A stretch of DNA of 64,000 nucleotides from Phycisphaerae bacterium (GTDB lineage Bacteria > Planctomycetota > Phycisphaerae > UBA1845), in assembly GCA_029260215.1 (NCBI GenBank), contig JAJDDQ010000032.1, forward strand, positions 1 to 64,000, given 5' to 3'. This document shows, one piece after another, positions 27,019-37,392 of the stretch (positions are counted from its first letter, which is position 1; each line of letters starts with the position of its first letter). The position numbers and the translations under genes were made by a program. Under the pieces are notes generated by a model. The model saw only the letters and a list, made by a program, of their open reading frames with translations, was not told the DNA's origin and did not search any database.

Positions 27019-28440
27019 ATGGCCAACATACTTGTCATCGAAGACGAAGGCATTCTCGCCAAGAACATCTGCGACGCCCTGCGATTCATGGGGCACGAAG
27101 CCTCTTCTGCGCGCACGGGCGAGGAAGGGCTTGAGGCTGCGGAAGCGGACTCGCCCGATTTGATTCTGCTTGATTATCGGCTGCCGAGCATGGACGGTCT
27201 TGAAGTGCTTCACGAACTGCGCGAACGCGGCGTGCCGGCTGCGACGGTGATGATGACCGCCCACGGGAACATCGAGACGGCTGTGGCGGCCATGAAATCC
27301 GGTGCGGAGGATTTCGTAACCAAGCCGCTGGATTTGAAAGAGCTTGAACTCCTCGTCGGTCGCGTGCTTGAACGACAAAGGCATCGGGGGGAGCTTCGCT
27401 ATTTCCGTGATCGCGAGCGGACAGCCGGCGGATGCGATCAGATCATCGGAGAATCGGAGGCGATCGAGAAACTGAAACGCCTCATCGGTCGCCTGGTCTC
27501 GACGCCGGCGCTGGGCACCAAAGACCCGCCCAGCATTCTCGTTACCGGTGAGACCGGCACGGGCAAAGACCTTGTCGCTCGGGCCATCCATTACGCCGGG
27601 CCTCGGAAAGACGAGCCGTTCGTTCACGTGAATTGTACCGCACTGCCGGACCATCTCGTCGAAGCCGAGCTTTTTGGTCATGTCAAAGGTGCATTCACGG
27701 ACGCTCGCAACGACAAGCGTGGCCTGCTGGAGTGTGCGGAGGGCGGCACGGTATTTCTCGACGAGGTTGGGCATATGCCTCCGGCACTTCAGGCCAAGCT
27801 GCTTCAATCTCTCGAACACCGCACGATTCGCCCCGTTGGCGGCACCAAAGATCGCAAGATCAACGTACTGTTCATCGCCGCGACCAACCGCGATCTGGAT
27901 CAGGCCATCGAAACCGACGACTTTCGCAGTGACCTCTACCACCGACTGCGCACGCTGAGCATTCATCTTGCACCGCTCCGGGAACGTGAAGGAGACGCAC
28001 TGCTCCTGGCCCATCACTTCGTCGAACGATTCGCCGCGCGCTTCGGTGTACCCGAATTACACATCAGCCTGAACGCGCGCAAGGCGATTGAAAACTACGA
28101 TTGGCCGGGCAACGTTCGCGAACTCGCCCATGTCCTGGAAAGCGCGGTACTGATGACCGACGGCACGAGCATCACAACCGAACATCTCAATCTTCAGGCA
28201 GAGCCACCTTCCGGTGGAGAGTCCACCGTCCACATCTCCAACGCCCCCTCGATCAAGATTGACTTTGGAGGCGACTGCCCGACATTGGAGGAAATTGAGT
28301 TCCAGATCATTGAGGCTGCGCTCGAACACTGCAAACACAACCTGACCCGCGCCGCCAGGATTCTTGGCGTCAGTCGCGACGCGATCCGCTACCGCATAGA
28401 GCGGTTCCGCAAACGCAAGACCGGTGACGATCCCGGATAA
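27019..28440 (+). CDS. Sigma-54-dependent response regulator (NtrC family)
   Basis: A 473-residue activator. The receiver domain has E8/D9 and phospho-acceptor D52 (LILLDYRLPSMDG), with T in MMTAH and K in VTKPLD. The central AAA+ domain has Walker A GETGTGKD, a GAFTDA loop in place of the usual GAFTGA, Walker B GTVFLDEVGH and ATNRDLDQAIE. A Fis-type helix-turn-helix ends the protein (LTRAARILGVSRDAIRYRI). It would drive sigma-54 promoters after phosphorylation by the divergent kinase. The ATG at 27019 matches the start of the receiver domain; an upstream TTG adds eleven unlikely residues. Confidence 0.92.
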   Translation: MANILVIEDEGILAKNICDALRFMGHEASSARTGEEGLEAAEADSPDLILLDYRLPSMDGLEVLHELRERGVPAATVMMTAHGNIETAVAAMKSGAEDFVTKPLDLKELELLVGRVLERQRHRGELRYFRDRERTAGGCDQIIGESEAIEKLKRLIGRLVSTPALGTKDPPSILVTGETGTGKDLVARAIHYAGPRKDEPFVHVNCTALPDHLVEAELFGHVKGAFTDARNDKRGLLECAEGGTVFLDEVGHMPPALQAKLLQSLEHRTIRPVGGTKDRKINVLFIAATNRDLDQAIETDDFRSDLYHRLRTLSIHLAPLREREGDALLLAHHFVERFAARFGVPELHISLNARKAIENYDWPGNVRELAHVLESAVLMTDGTSITTEHLNLQAEPPSGGESTVHISNAPSIKIDFGGDCPTLEEIEFQIIEAALEHCKHNLTRAARILGVSRDAIRYRIERFRKRKTGDDPG

Positions 28441-28493
28441 ATGTGATAGCGGGCACCCTTGCTCGTTCAAGAATTACCGTGCATTTGATCCGG

Positions 28494-30341
28494 TCATTGC
28501 GGTCCGGTGAACGCGCTCTGCCACATCGCCCAATCCTGACTGTCAACGTCGGCGTCGCCGTCGAGATCGACAGTCGCACACTGCGGATCGACGAGACCCA
28601 CTTCGCTCGCGGCGGAGCATCGTTGCAGCAGCCACGCATCCGCAAAGTCAACGTCGCCGTCGCCATCGGCATCGCCGTTGCCCGGCGGCAAAAACTCGTC
28701 GGCACCGATGTCAGTCGCGTCGCCGAACATGCGCGGCTGTCCATCCAGATCAGCGGCTTCGTTGGGCGGGAGGGTCGGCGGGCCGATGTCGATCAAGCTG
28801 GAATCATTGCGAAGATGTTCATCACCCGGTCGCCAAACTTCACCGGTGCCCATAATCGCGTGGCCGAAAGGCTCAGACGCGATCTGTCCGAAGGACGCAG
28901 CATCGCCACCGAACACATCCGGAAAACCCGGTGGAAAATTCCCATCGTTCGTATCGAATTCGAGATTGCCGTTCCCACCTCCGCCTACGAAAATTTGCCC
29001 GACTATCACACCGTTGATCGAGATGGCGTGTTGACCCGCTGGAAAACCGGTCAAACCGACGTCGAACCGTTCGCGACCCGGACGAATACGATAATGGGCG
29101 AAAGCGAGCGTAGCCCCAGGCCCGAAGTAAGTCGCGACGTATTCCCGACGAGCCTCTTCGTTGCAGGGCGGCTCTTCGTCAACATCTTCGAAAATACCAC
29201 TGAATCGCCAGCTTCCCGTTGTCACAAGTTCGGGATCGATGAATACGTTGCCCACATTCAGCGTGACCGCGCCGCCGAAATCTCCATCGACATTGGCGAA
29301 CCAGTCGTTGTAGTCAGCCTGCACATCCGAAGCTGCCAGCGATTGAATAGCCGTCCCGGCGCGTGTGGACGCGATCACGTTGCCGACCAACTCTATCTGC
29401 GAACCCCCAATGAACAGCAGGGCTGCGTCATCCGTGGCCCAGTTTCCGACAAACGTGTTGCGACGGATAGCCACATCGCTCACCGTAACATCGAGGGCGG
29501 CGGCGATTTCGGCACGGTTTCCGGCAATGACGTTACTGCACAAGACCACATCGCTGCTGCTTAGCGAAATGCCTCCGCCGCGAGGAATGCTGTAGTTGCC
29601 GATAATGCGGTTGCGATCGATCTTCATGTCCGACCCGCTCACCGCGATACCCCCGCCCAGGCGAGCGAAATTCCGTGATACCGTGTTGTTGCTGAACACC
29701 GTTGCGTGGCTGCCGGGTGCGACATACACACCGCCGCCCGCACTGCACCCCGCTTCGTTGTTTTCAATTACGTTGTGGCGAATAACCGGAGATGCTGCCG
29801 TGACGTAGATACCCGCACCCCGGGCGTCGCAGCGATTACCGAAAACAATATTGCGCTCGATGCGCGGCGCGCAACCCGCACCGACATAAATTCCGGCTCC
29901 GCTCCCGAACGTGAAACAGGCCACGATCCGATTGAGTCGGATCGTTGGATTGGCTCCGTTCAAGCACAGAACCCCGCCGCCGTTCGTCTCCGATCGCCCG
30001 CGCCGAATGGTGAACCCCTCAAGAATCGCACCCGCGGATTCGCCCGAATCAAACGTAACAACCGTATCCATCTGGTTGGCATTAATAATTGTCGCATCGC
30101 GAACGCCCGCGTCCGTCGGCGAGATCGAGCGTATGTGGACGTTTTTGCCCAAAAAATCGAGCGTCTCCTGATAAACATCCGGGTGTACCACAATCAGATC
30201 GCCGGACGCGGAAGCGTCGATCGCGGATTGGATTGTCGTATGCGTTCCGCCTCCGTCGGTGCGAACGATAAACTCTGCTGCTCGCGCATGGGTCGCAGCA
30301 GCGACTGTCACCCAAAATGCGAATACAAGTCGTGTTATCAT
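28494..30341 (-). CDS. Secreted parallel beta-helix protein with C-terminal EF-hand tail
   Basis: A 615-residue exported protein. Its signal peptide (MITRLVFAFWVTVAAATHAR, then AA) is followed by a parallel beta-helix (about 25-330) with PbH1-type repeats: TTIQSAIDASASGDLIVVHP, NGGGVLCLNGANPTIRLNRI, GAGIYV and GGGIAV. Next is a module of about 90 residues (YRIRPGRERFDVGL to FDTNDGNFPPGFP) shared with the lipoprotein at 19.5-20.9 kb. After a choice-of-anchor-like segment (IDIGPPTL) come two EF-hand motifs around a Cys pair (GDADGDGDVDFADAW and VDLDGDADVDSQDW). The start overlaps the stop of the NtrC-type gene (ATGA, 30338-30341). Likely extracellular and possibly polysaccharide-binding. Confidence 0.88.
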   Translation of the reverse strand: MITRLVFAFWVTVAAATHARAAEFIVRTDGGGTHTTIQSAIDASASGDLIVVHPDVYQETLDFLGKNVHIRSISPTDAGVRDATIINANQMDTVVTFDSGESAGAILEGFTIRRGRSETNGGGVLCLNGANPTIRLNRIVACFTFGSGAGIYVGAGCAPRIERNIVFGNRCDARGAGIYVTAASPVIRHNVIENNEAGCSAGGGVYVAPGSHATVFSNNTVSRNFARLGGGIAVSGSDMKIDRNRIIGNYSIPRGGGISLSSSDVVLCSNVIAGNRAEIAAALDVTVSDVAIRRNTFVGNWATDDAALLFIGGSQIELVGNVIASTRAGTAIQSLAASDVQADYNDWFANVDGDFGGAVTLNVGNVFIDPELVTTGSWRFSGIFEDVDEEPPCNEEARREYVATYFGPGATLAFAHYRIRPGRERFDVGLTGFPAGQHAISINGVIVGQIFVGGGGNGNLEFDTNDGNFPPGFPDVFGGDAASFGQIASEPFGHAIMGTGEVWRPGDEHLRNDSSLIDIGPPTLPPNEAADLDGQPRMFGDATDIGADEFLPPGNGDADGDGDVDFADAWLLQRCSAASEVGLVDPQCATVDLDGDADVDSQDWAMWQSAFTGPQ

Positions 30342-31762
30342 GCTGTTCCCGCCTTTCGCCCGTTCCCAGCCACGCCGTTCATCCCAAACTTCTCCAGACG
30401 ATAACGGAGCGCGTCCCGGGAAATGGACAACAGTTTCGCCGCACGTGATATGTTTTGCCGCGTTTCCTGCATGGCCATCTTGATCAGCTCGCATTCAACG
30501 TTCTCCAGCGGAACAGGGCCTCTGGAAAAGTTCACGGGAATCGTCGGAACCGAACCGTCCATGTCTGTATTCAATCCGTGCTTCCGACGCGTCGGGAGAA
30601 ACTCCGCGTCAATCACTTCGCCCGCGAGCAGCACGGCGCTCTCAATGCAGTGTGAAAGCTCTCGCACATTCCCAGGCCAATCGTGTCGACGCATTGCTTT
30701 GAGGGCCGGTTTGGAGAATTTCTTTTTGTCCATCTGAAATTTGCGGCATGCACTCTCCAGAAAATGGTCCGCCAGCATCGCCACGTCGTCACCCCGCTCC
30801 CGCAAGGGCGGAAGTGAAAAATGCACCACGCGAAGGCGGTGGTAGAGATCCTCGCGGAACTTGCCCTGGCGAACCCATTCCGCTGGATCCTGATTCATCG
30901 CAGCTACAAGCTGCACGTTGACCGATGTCTCCTCATCCGCGCCGATCGGGCGAATGCAACCGGTCTCGATCGCGGTCAGAACCTTGGCCTGCAATTCGAG
31001 CTTGAGCGCGCCGATCTCATCCAGAAACAGAGTCCCACCGTCCGCCACCTCGAACAATCCGCGTTTGCTCACACTCGCGCCGGTGAATGCGCCCTTCACG
31101 TGGCCGAATAGTTCCGACTCGATGAGTTTTTCCGGCAAGGCAGCCGCGTTCACATGAACAAGCGATGCGGCGCGACGAGGCCCTTCATAATGAATGGCCT
31201 GCGCGAATACATCTTTGCCCGTGCCGGTTTCACCGGTGATCAGCACATTCGGTGGCCGCGCTCCCGCCGGAACGTTCAACGCGGACAGCCGGCGGACCAG
31301 CGCCTTGGCCTTCTCGATGCCGGGGCATTGGCCAATGACTTTGTGCAACCCGAAACGCTGGCTCTGCGCTTTCTGTTCGTGCTTCAAACGCTGTGCGATC
31401 CGCCGCTGGCTCAAGTTTTTCTTGGCAACCATCGAAACCGCGTCGAGATCAACGGGCTTGATCAGAAAATCGCACGCGCCCGCCTTCATCGCACGCACCG
31501 CCGTCGGCACGTCCGCGTGCGCAGTCATCATGACGATGGCGGTGTCGGGATGCGACTTGGCCAGCTCGTCCAGCAGGTCAAGCCCACCCATGCCGGGAAG
31601 ACGACAGTCGACAAGGGCGAGATCCGCCTGCCGCGTGGACAACCATGCGAGCGCCTCCTCAGCCGAGGGAAACCAGTGCGATCGGTGACCGTCGTCGCGG
31701 AGGCTTTCCGCAAGCGTCTTGCCGAGCAGTTTTTCGTCTTCAACCACGAGAATCGTTGCCAA
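30338..31762 (-). CDS. Sigma-54-dependent response regulator (NtrC family)
   Basis: A 474-residue activator. The receiver domain has E8/D9 and phospho-acceptor D52 (LALVDCRLPGMGG), then MMTAH and IKPVDL. The AAA+ domain has GETGTGKD, canonical GAFTGA, GTLFLDEIGAL and VRELSHCIES. The Fis-type helix-turn-helix reads ISRAAKLLSISRDALRYRL. I chose a TTG start at 31762 because it begins MATILVVEDE and AGGAG lies seven bases before it. The longer frame runs into the neighbouring secreted protein's coding region. It is translationally coupled to the beta-helix gene; the kinase at 33.8 kb is a candidate partner. Confidence 0.9.
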   Translation of the reverse strand: MATILVVEDEKLLGKTLAESLRDDGHRSHWFPSAEEALAWLSTRQADLALVDCRLPGMGGLDLLDELAKSHPDTAIVMMTAHADVPTAVRAMKAGACDFLIKPVDLDAVSMVAKKNLSQRRIAQRLKHEQKAQSQRFGLHKVIGQCPGIEKAKALVRRLSALNVPAGARPPNVLITGETGTGKDVFAQAIHYEGPRRAASLVHVNAAALPEKLIESELFGHVKGAFTGASVSKRGLFEVADGGTLFLDEIGALKLELQAKVLTAIETGCIRPIGADEETSVNVQLVAAMNQDPAEWVRQGKFREDLYHRLRVVHFSLPPLRERGDDVAMLADHFLESACRKFQMDKKKFSKPALKAMRRHDWPGNVRELSHCIESAVLLAGEVIDAEFLPTRRKHGLNTDMDGSVPTIPVNFSRGPVPLENVECELIKMAMQETRQNISRAAKLLSISRDALRYRLEKFGMNGVAGNGRKAGTA

Positions 31763-31787
31763 AGCATCGTCTCCTGAATCCAGGCGA

Positions 31788-32726
31788 TCAAGACCCGGTA
31801 AAAATCGTTTGCAGGGGTGCGAAATCAGCGAGATCGATGTCGCCGTCCGCGTCAAAATCGAACGTCTCGCACTCCGGGCGTGTGTTCGTGCTGGACACGC
31901 CGCCGAAACAATCCGCGAAGGCAGCCACATCAACCACGTCCACATCTCCATCGCTGTCGAAGTCACCGGGAATGATTTCCGGCTGAATCTCGACGATGCG
32001 CAGGTTGTCGATGTACCAGGCCCCGAATCCCGTCGGCGGGTCGTCGTCGTCCTGAATGAGCATTTCAAACGCCGCGATTTCCGTCAGCAGCCGGTCTCCG
32101 TCAGGCACGTCGATGAGTGATTGTGGGTCGATCTCGATGATGAAATCGCCGACCGGCACATCCAGCGTGTAGTCATTGAAAAACAGGGCGGTCTCGAAAA
32201 AGTTCATGAAATTGAACCGCTCGCCCTCCAGATCGATGAGGTTGATCCACAAGTGCGTACCGAACAAGCCCTCACCGAATGATTCGTGCCCGTACATGTC
32301 GGCCAGGATGGTCAGGTCCGATAAAGGCCGGTCAGCTGGGGTCGGTCCGGGAACGTTTGGGTCACCGTAGGCGTATTGCAGGGGGACGAAACCCAGGGGG
32401 AACAGGTCGGTGCTGATTTCGCGGCGGCATCCGATAAACGATCCGGGGACGAAAAAACCGCTCGCACCGAATTCCGCGTCCGTGCCAAGGGCGAACAAAC
32501 CTTCGGACGCGCCAAGCTCATTCCCACCACCGTCGCCGTTGTCGCCGTTTATGTAAAAAGTGGGGGTATTCTCAAAATCGGTAATATCCGTGATGCCCGC
32601 CGCAGCGGCCACGTCGCTCGTCGCGTACTCGAAATTCTCGATTTGCGTGACGATCTGGCCCAAGACGCCCCCGCCACAGGATAATGCTGCAATAGCACAA
32701 ATGAAGCCGCCCAATCGATTCTTCAC
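31788..32726 (-). CDS. Secreted protein with C-terminal EF-hand tail
   Basis: A 312-residue exported protein. Its N-terminus (KNRLGGFICAIAALSCGGGV, then LGQ) looks like a signal peptide, with a GTG start at 32726 preceded by GGAG. A single beta-rich domain follows (FENTPTFYINGDNGDGG, FGAWYIDNLRIVEI), of the kind found in secreted beta-sandwich proteins. The last 55 residues are an EF-hand pair with a Cys pair (GDFDSDGDVDVVDVAAFADC and FDFDADGDIDLADF). It lies 25 bases upstream of the NtrC-type gene on the same strand and may share its transcript. Confidence 0.82.
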   Translation of the reverse strand: MKNRLGGFICAIAALSCGGGVLGQIVTQIENFEYATSDVAAAAGITDITDFENTPTFYINGDNGDGGGNELGASEGLFALGTDAEFGASGFFVPGSFIGCRREISTDLFPLGFVPLQYAYGDPNVPGPTPADRPLSDLTILADMYGHESFGEGLFGTHLWINLIDLEGERFNFMNFFETALFFNDYTLDVPVGDFIIEIDPQSLIDVPDGDRLLTEIAAFEMLIQDDDDPPTGFGAWYIDNLRIVEIQPEIIPGDFDSDGDVDVVDVAAFADCFGGVSSTNTRPECETFDFDADGDIDLADFAPLQTIFTGS

Positions 32727-32942
32727 GATTTCGTTCTCCAGCCTCGATTTTGTTTCCAGACCCCGCACCGCGAAAAATCTCGCGGTCCGCGAACGTGCTC
32801 GCAGAGTCATATCCGATCAGCCGAATATCGTTCGATTATAACCATTTATGAATCAATAAGTTACATCGATACGCATTCTTCGGCACCCCGCGTGCAATGG
32901 GGATAGCTGCAAGGCGTGTGCCTCGCCTCGGACGAAAGCGAA

Positions 32943-33776
32943 ATGGACTCCGGCAACGTAATGATTCACAAGAGATTACAACGTAGAGCTTTAACGCTGA
33001 TCGAATTGCTCGTGGTCACGTCGATCATCAGCCTGCTGGGGACATTGATGGTCCCCTCGCTGAGGAAGGTCCGCGAACAGGCCAAGCGGACCATGTGCCT
33101 GTCAAACCTCAAGCACCACGCGGTCGGGTTGTTCACCTACGCGGAATTCAATCGTGAGTATGCCCCGCCCATTATGGCACCCATCAGCGGCGAATCGAAT
33201 CGCTCGATCATTCAGCGCAAACGCCCCGACGGCACGTTGTTGCAGCACCTCGGATACCTCTGGCCTGACTTCGTGGGCGACAAAGGGGTGTATCGTTGCC
33301 CGTCGGCGAAGTCGCTCGACGCGAATGGATCACTCGATAATCTGAACGGCTACCCTGTGCCCATTGCCAGCAATTACACCTACTCCGTGCATATTCCAGC
33401 CAGGAAAAGTCCAAGATTGGGGGCGGCCCGTCATTTGGCCATCGTCTCGGACAACTTCACGCAATACCGTTTCAGCCAACCGGGCCACGGAGCGTACGCA
33501 CACAAGATCGGTTACAACGTCCTGTACACGGACGGCAGCGGAAGCTGGTATTCCGATCCAAGCGGGAAAATCGCGGCTCAGCGGGTGCGCTGGGACGACG
33601 AGGACGACGATTTCACCTACGAGAGCATCTACGACCCTGAGGCTGAGATTCCCGTTGGTAGCTACGGCAGCGCCATGGACGTTTTCCGTGTTTGGTACGC
33701 GTTTTGCTACAACAGGCCTGTTTCGTTTGAATCGTTCAACACAGATTCAAACGATGGCGATACGGGCGTCGATTAG
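32943..33776 (+). CDS. Type IV prepilin-like protein of the planctomycete H-x9-DG class
   Basis: A 277-residue pseudopilin-type protein. A short basic leader (HKRLQRRA) precedes LTLIELLVVTSIISLLGTLM, the prepilin peptidase site and hydrophobic spine. The residue before the site is Ala rather than Gly. The C-terminal part has HKIGYNVLYTDGSG, matching the H-x9-DG motif that marks the large planctomycete prepilin paralogue group. Such proteins are exported and may form pseudopili. ATG 32943 is used; ATG 32961 is an equal alternative. There are no pilus assembly genes nearby. Confidence 0.85.
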   Translation: MDSGNVMIHKRLQRRALTLIELLVVTSIISLLGTLMVPSLRKVREQAKRTMCLSNLKHHAVGLFTYAEFNREYAPPIMAPISGESNRSIIQRKRPDGTLLQHLGYLWPDFVGDKGVYRCPSAKSLDANGSLDNLNGYPVPIASNYTYSVHIPARKSPRLGAARHLAIVSDNFTQYRFSQPGHGAYAHKIGYNVLYTDGSGSWYSDPSGKIAAQRVRWDDEDDDFTYESIYDPEAEIPVGSYGSAMDVFRVWYAFCYNRPVSFESFNTDSNDGDTGVD

Positions 33777-33847
33777 TTCGAAACAAGGAAACGCCCGTTG
33801 TCGGCCCAGCGTATGATTCGAACTTTCAGCAATCAGAGTAGTGGGCC

Positions 33848-35272
33848 ATGACGATTCGCCGCAAGCTCGGCATCGCGATGCTGGCGATGTTCTGCATGCT
33901 CCTTGTTACCACTGGTGTCGTTCAGTTCATCGTGGGCGCGGTGTCATCGCACGGGTTGTCCCAAGCCCAGATGCGCGAATTGAGCGTTTTCACCGATGAT
34001 GTGCGCGCTGAAATCTTTTACCAGTTAGCCGCCGCGCGGGGATTCGGCCCGATGCGGGACGTAGAGGACTGGTGGCCTGATGACGTGCTTCAGGATATCG
34101 ACGTTCGCGTACACCACTCCCGGACGGACATTGAGCGTGAATCGTGGCAGGCGGTTCGCGAATCCGTGGAGAAACTGGCTTCGTCTGAACCGGATGACCC
34201 CGCGACCGTGCCATTCGCGCGGACCGCGGACCAGAGGCTTCGCGGACTGCGTCGCCAATACGATCGTCATATCGCCGACGCGATGGCCCGCACCGCGAGG
34301 GTGGTTTCGATCGGGCAGGCGATGGTTTATGCGACGACGTTGTTTTCCGCCCTTCTTTTTGCCATTGTCACATTGCTGATCCGCGACTGGTTCGTGAAGC
34401 CCATCAACGCGCTGAACCAGGCTACGCAGGAGATCGGCGATGGGCGTTTGGATCACCGACTCGAAGTCTCCGGTCGTGATGAGCTGGCCCAACTTGCATC
34501 GCACATCAACACGATGACGGAACGACTTCAGGAACACCAGCGACAGCTCGTCGATAACCGACTTATGGTGGGTATTGGTGAAATGTGTACGAACGTGGCT
34601 CATGGTTTGCGTAACCCGCTGGCGGGAATGCGGGCCAGCGCTCAATTGGCACAACGGCGAACGCGGGACAATGAACAGATTCAGGAGTTCCTTCGGGATA
34701 TTATCAGCGAAATCGATTGTATGGACCGGCGCATTGCGCAATTGTTCGAATTCAGCCGGACTCCGCAATTCAACCGCACAGACACGTCGGCTGCCCAACT
34801 CATCGACGATGCTCAGGCGGAAGCCCGAGGCCTGCTGAAATCCAAGTCGATCCAGATCGCGCTTGATGACACGACGAACGGGCAGGAGTGGCCTGTGGAT
34901 CGAGAGAAAATGGCCGGTGTGCTGGGCGAGTTGCTGATCAACGCGGCGCATCATTCAGCCGACAACTCCACCATTGATGTAAGGGCGGCTTTGTCGGCAA
35001 ACGGCGCGTCAGCCACCGGCCCGTTGAATCTCACAATTCGTGACCACGGGAGCGGGATCGCGCAGAACTCTCTGGACAAGGTGTTTGACCTGTTCTACAC
35101 GACGCGCCCCAATGGAACGGGTATGGGCCTATCGCTGGTGCGGCGTATCGTCGAGCGCCACGGCGGTCGAATCGCAATCGATTCCACGCCGGGCGACGGC
35201 ACAGAGGTTCTCGTTGAGATAGATCGTTCCTCGGAGCGCGAGGCGGGTAAGCAGATTGGCACGATCCCTTGA
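33848..35272 (+). CDS. Membrane sensor histidine kinase with HAMP domain
   Basis: A 474-residue kinase. The first membrane segment (about 8-32) and the second (about 156-178) enclose a sensor of some 120 residues. A HAMP domain (WFVKPINALNQATQEIGDGR) follows. Then comes HisKA with His252 (NVAHGLRNPLAGM), then the HATPase motifs ELLINAAHHS, RDHGSGIA and GTGMGLSLVRRIV. The HGLRNP form is typical of NtrB-like kinases that pair with sigma-54 activators, so the orphan regulator at 30.3-31.8 kb is the most plausible partner. It is the last host gene before the integrated element. Confidence 0.9.
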   Translation: MTIRRKLGIAMLAMFCMLLVTTGVVQFIVGAVSSHGLSQAQMRELSVFTDDVRAEIFYQLAAARGFGPMRDVEDWWPDDVLQDIDVRVHHSRTDIERESWQAVRESVEKLASSEPDDPATVPFARTADQRLRGLRRQYDRHIADAMARTARVVSIGQAMVYATTLFSALLFAIVTLLIRDWFVKPINALNQATQEIGDGRLDHRLEVSGRDELAQLASHINTMTERLQEHQRQLVDNRLMVGIGEMCTNVAHGLRNPLAGMRASAQLAQRRTRDNEQIQEFLRDIISEIDCMDRRIAQLFEFSRTPQFNRTDTSAAQLIDDAQAEARGLLKSKSIQIALDDTTNGQEWPVDREKMAGVLGELLINAAHHSADNSTIDVRAALSANGASATGPLNLTIRDHGSGIAQNSLDKVFDLFYTTRPNGTGMGLSLVRRIVERHGGRIAIDSTPGDGTEVLVEIDRSSEREAGKQIGTIP

Positions 35273-35326
35273 GCAATCGTCAGGAGTTGGTGTTGCTTCG
35301 CAAGACGTGTCATTGCGTGCGGAAAA

Positions 35327-35370
35327 TGGAGCCGAGGGGACTCGAACCCCTGACCTCCTGCATGCCATGC
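35327..35370. other. Left attachment site (orphan tRNA-Ala 3' half)
   Basis: The reverse complement is the 3' half of tRNA-Ala: anticodon loop remainder, anticodon stem, variable loop, an AGGGG/CCCCT T stem, T loop TTCGAGT and acceptor CGGCTCC plus A. Sequence similarity to tRNA stops after GCATGCCATGC at 35370, so the crossover lies within the anticodon arm. Confidence 0.85.
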
Positions 35371-35431
35371 GAAGTGTCTGGTTTGACGCCACCGCAAACG
35401 CTACAAAAACAGGGGTTTCCGGGCTTCAGAC

Positions 35432-35464
35432 GCGGGTGCCGAGTCAATGTGGACTCGCACCCGC
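35432..35464. repeat. Long imperfect hairpin near the left attachment site
   Basis: GCGGGTGC-C-GAGTC pairs with GACTC-GCACCCGC around a six-base loop, with one bulged base. There is no T-tract. It may be a recombination accessory site. Confidence 0.55.
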
Positions 35465-35490
35465 TTCACCGCGCGGTCAACTCTGAGTCT

Positions 35491-35511
35491 AAGTGACGTT
35501 CTAAGTGACGT
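35491..35511 (+). promoter_or_regulatory. Candidate integrase arm-type sites, left
   Basis: Two copies of CTAAGTGACGT with a 12-bp period, followed by ATGG. The same arrangement is present at the right end. Confidence 0.55.
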
Positions 35512-35813
35512 ATGGTGGTACCGAACGGAGCCCCGAACCGGCGCCAAACGACGGGAGCGACTGATGCTTGCGCTGGGCGGTCTGCGTGCCCTTGACATCA
35601 AACGTCAGCTCAGTGGCGCCAAGCATGCAACGCAGGTCAAAGCTCACCTTCGCCAAGACTTCTTCTACGTCGCATCCCTGTTTGCGATAGTGTTATTCGG
35701 CCATCGCCATGCTGTGGTCCTCGATGGCCTTATGCTCTACTGTGAAAACACGCGCTGGATGACGTTTTCGGGATCAGAACACTATTCTATATTCGCCGAA
35801 CCCCGAGTCGAAG

Positions 35814-36698
<885 letters not shown>

Positions 36699-37392
36699 GA
36701 GTAACAACTCCGCTACCGAGATGGCTCGACACGTTACCAAATATGCTGTAGCCAGTATACGCTTTCGGACAGGCGGCGTAAACGTGACGTGCCCCGTCCA
36801 TGATACCAGTCGTTATGTTATTCCTTCCGCGTCCGTGACACTGGCCGGCAGGCGTAGAGTGGTGAGGGCACCGAGCGGAGCGGAGCCTGCTGGCTGCGCG
36901 ATCACCTCGGGAGCTGGCGATCTGTATCCTCGGGAACGATGCGTCAATTCCCCCGGCCAATTGACCACCATTCCAAAATCAGCCGAGCTCGCATTTCAAG
37001 GTACGCAAACCGAACCATTTCCTTGTCGGACACGGAAATCTTGACGGCGAAATCGAGCGTCGCACACGACAGAACCGCCATTTCCCGTTCTTGATATCAC
37101 GCATCGCCCCTGTTGAACGATCGATTTGCTTGCACCCCTTCCACTACCGAACCAGAGATAGCTTAACAGTGGTCGATTCTGTGCGTTCTTGATATCATTG
37201 GCGCGGGGCTTCGCGTGGCACGATGCGTTTCCGGCGTGAGGCTTGGTCCCTGGAGATTCCGAGGGGACAGGTTGGGCACAAAATGAGAATCAGTTCTCGC
37301 GAATGGCTAACTGCGATGCATGGCCCGGATCGTTGGGTTTCTGTCTTTTCATGTTGTACGAATTGATCCAGAGGAAGGAGGGAAGGCGAGTT
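36699..37392. other. Divergent intergenic region, no gene seen
   Basis: About 690 bases between divergent genes inside the element. Overlapping frames on both strands look random. Promoters for both neighbours are expected here. A GC-rich stretch at 36840-36905 has local dyads but no clear structure. Confidence 0.4.

Larger units (their letters stand above)
35371..35813. other. Left terminal noncoding region of the element
   Basis: About 440 bases without a supported gene. They hold a long hairpin (35432-35464) and the tandem AAGTGACGT motifs (35491-35511). A plus-strand frame from about 35563 has no recognisable features. Confidence 0.5.

Noticed and set aside
26896-28017. Minus-strand frame of 373 codons
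   Set aside because: Antisense shadow of the NtrC-type regulator, which has clear receiver, AAA+ and helix-turn-helix motifs.
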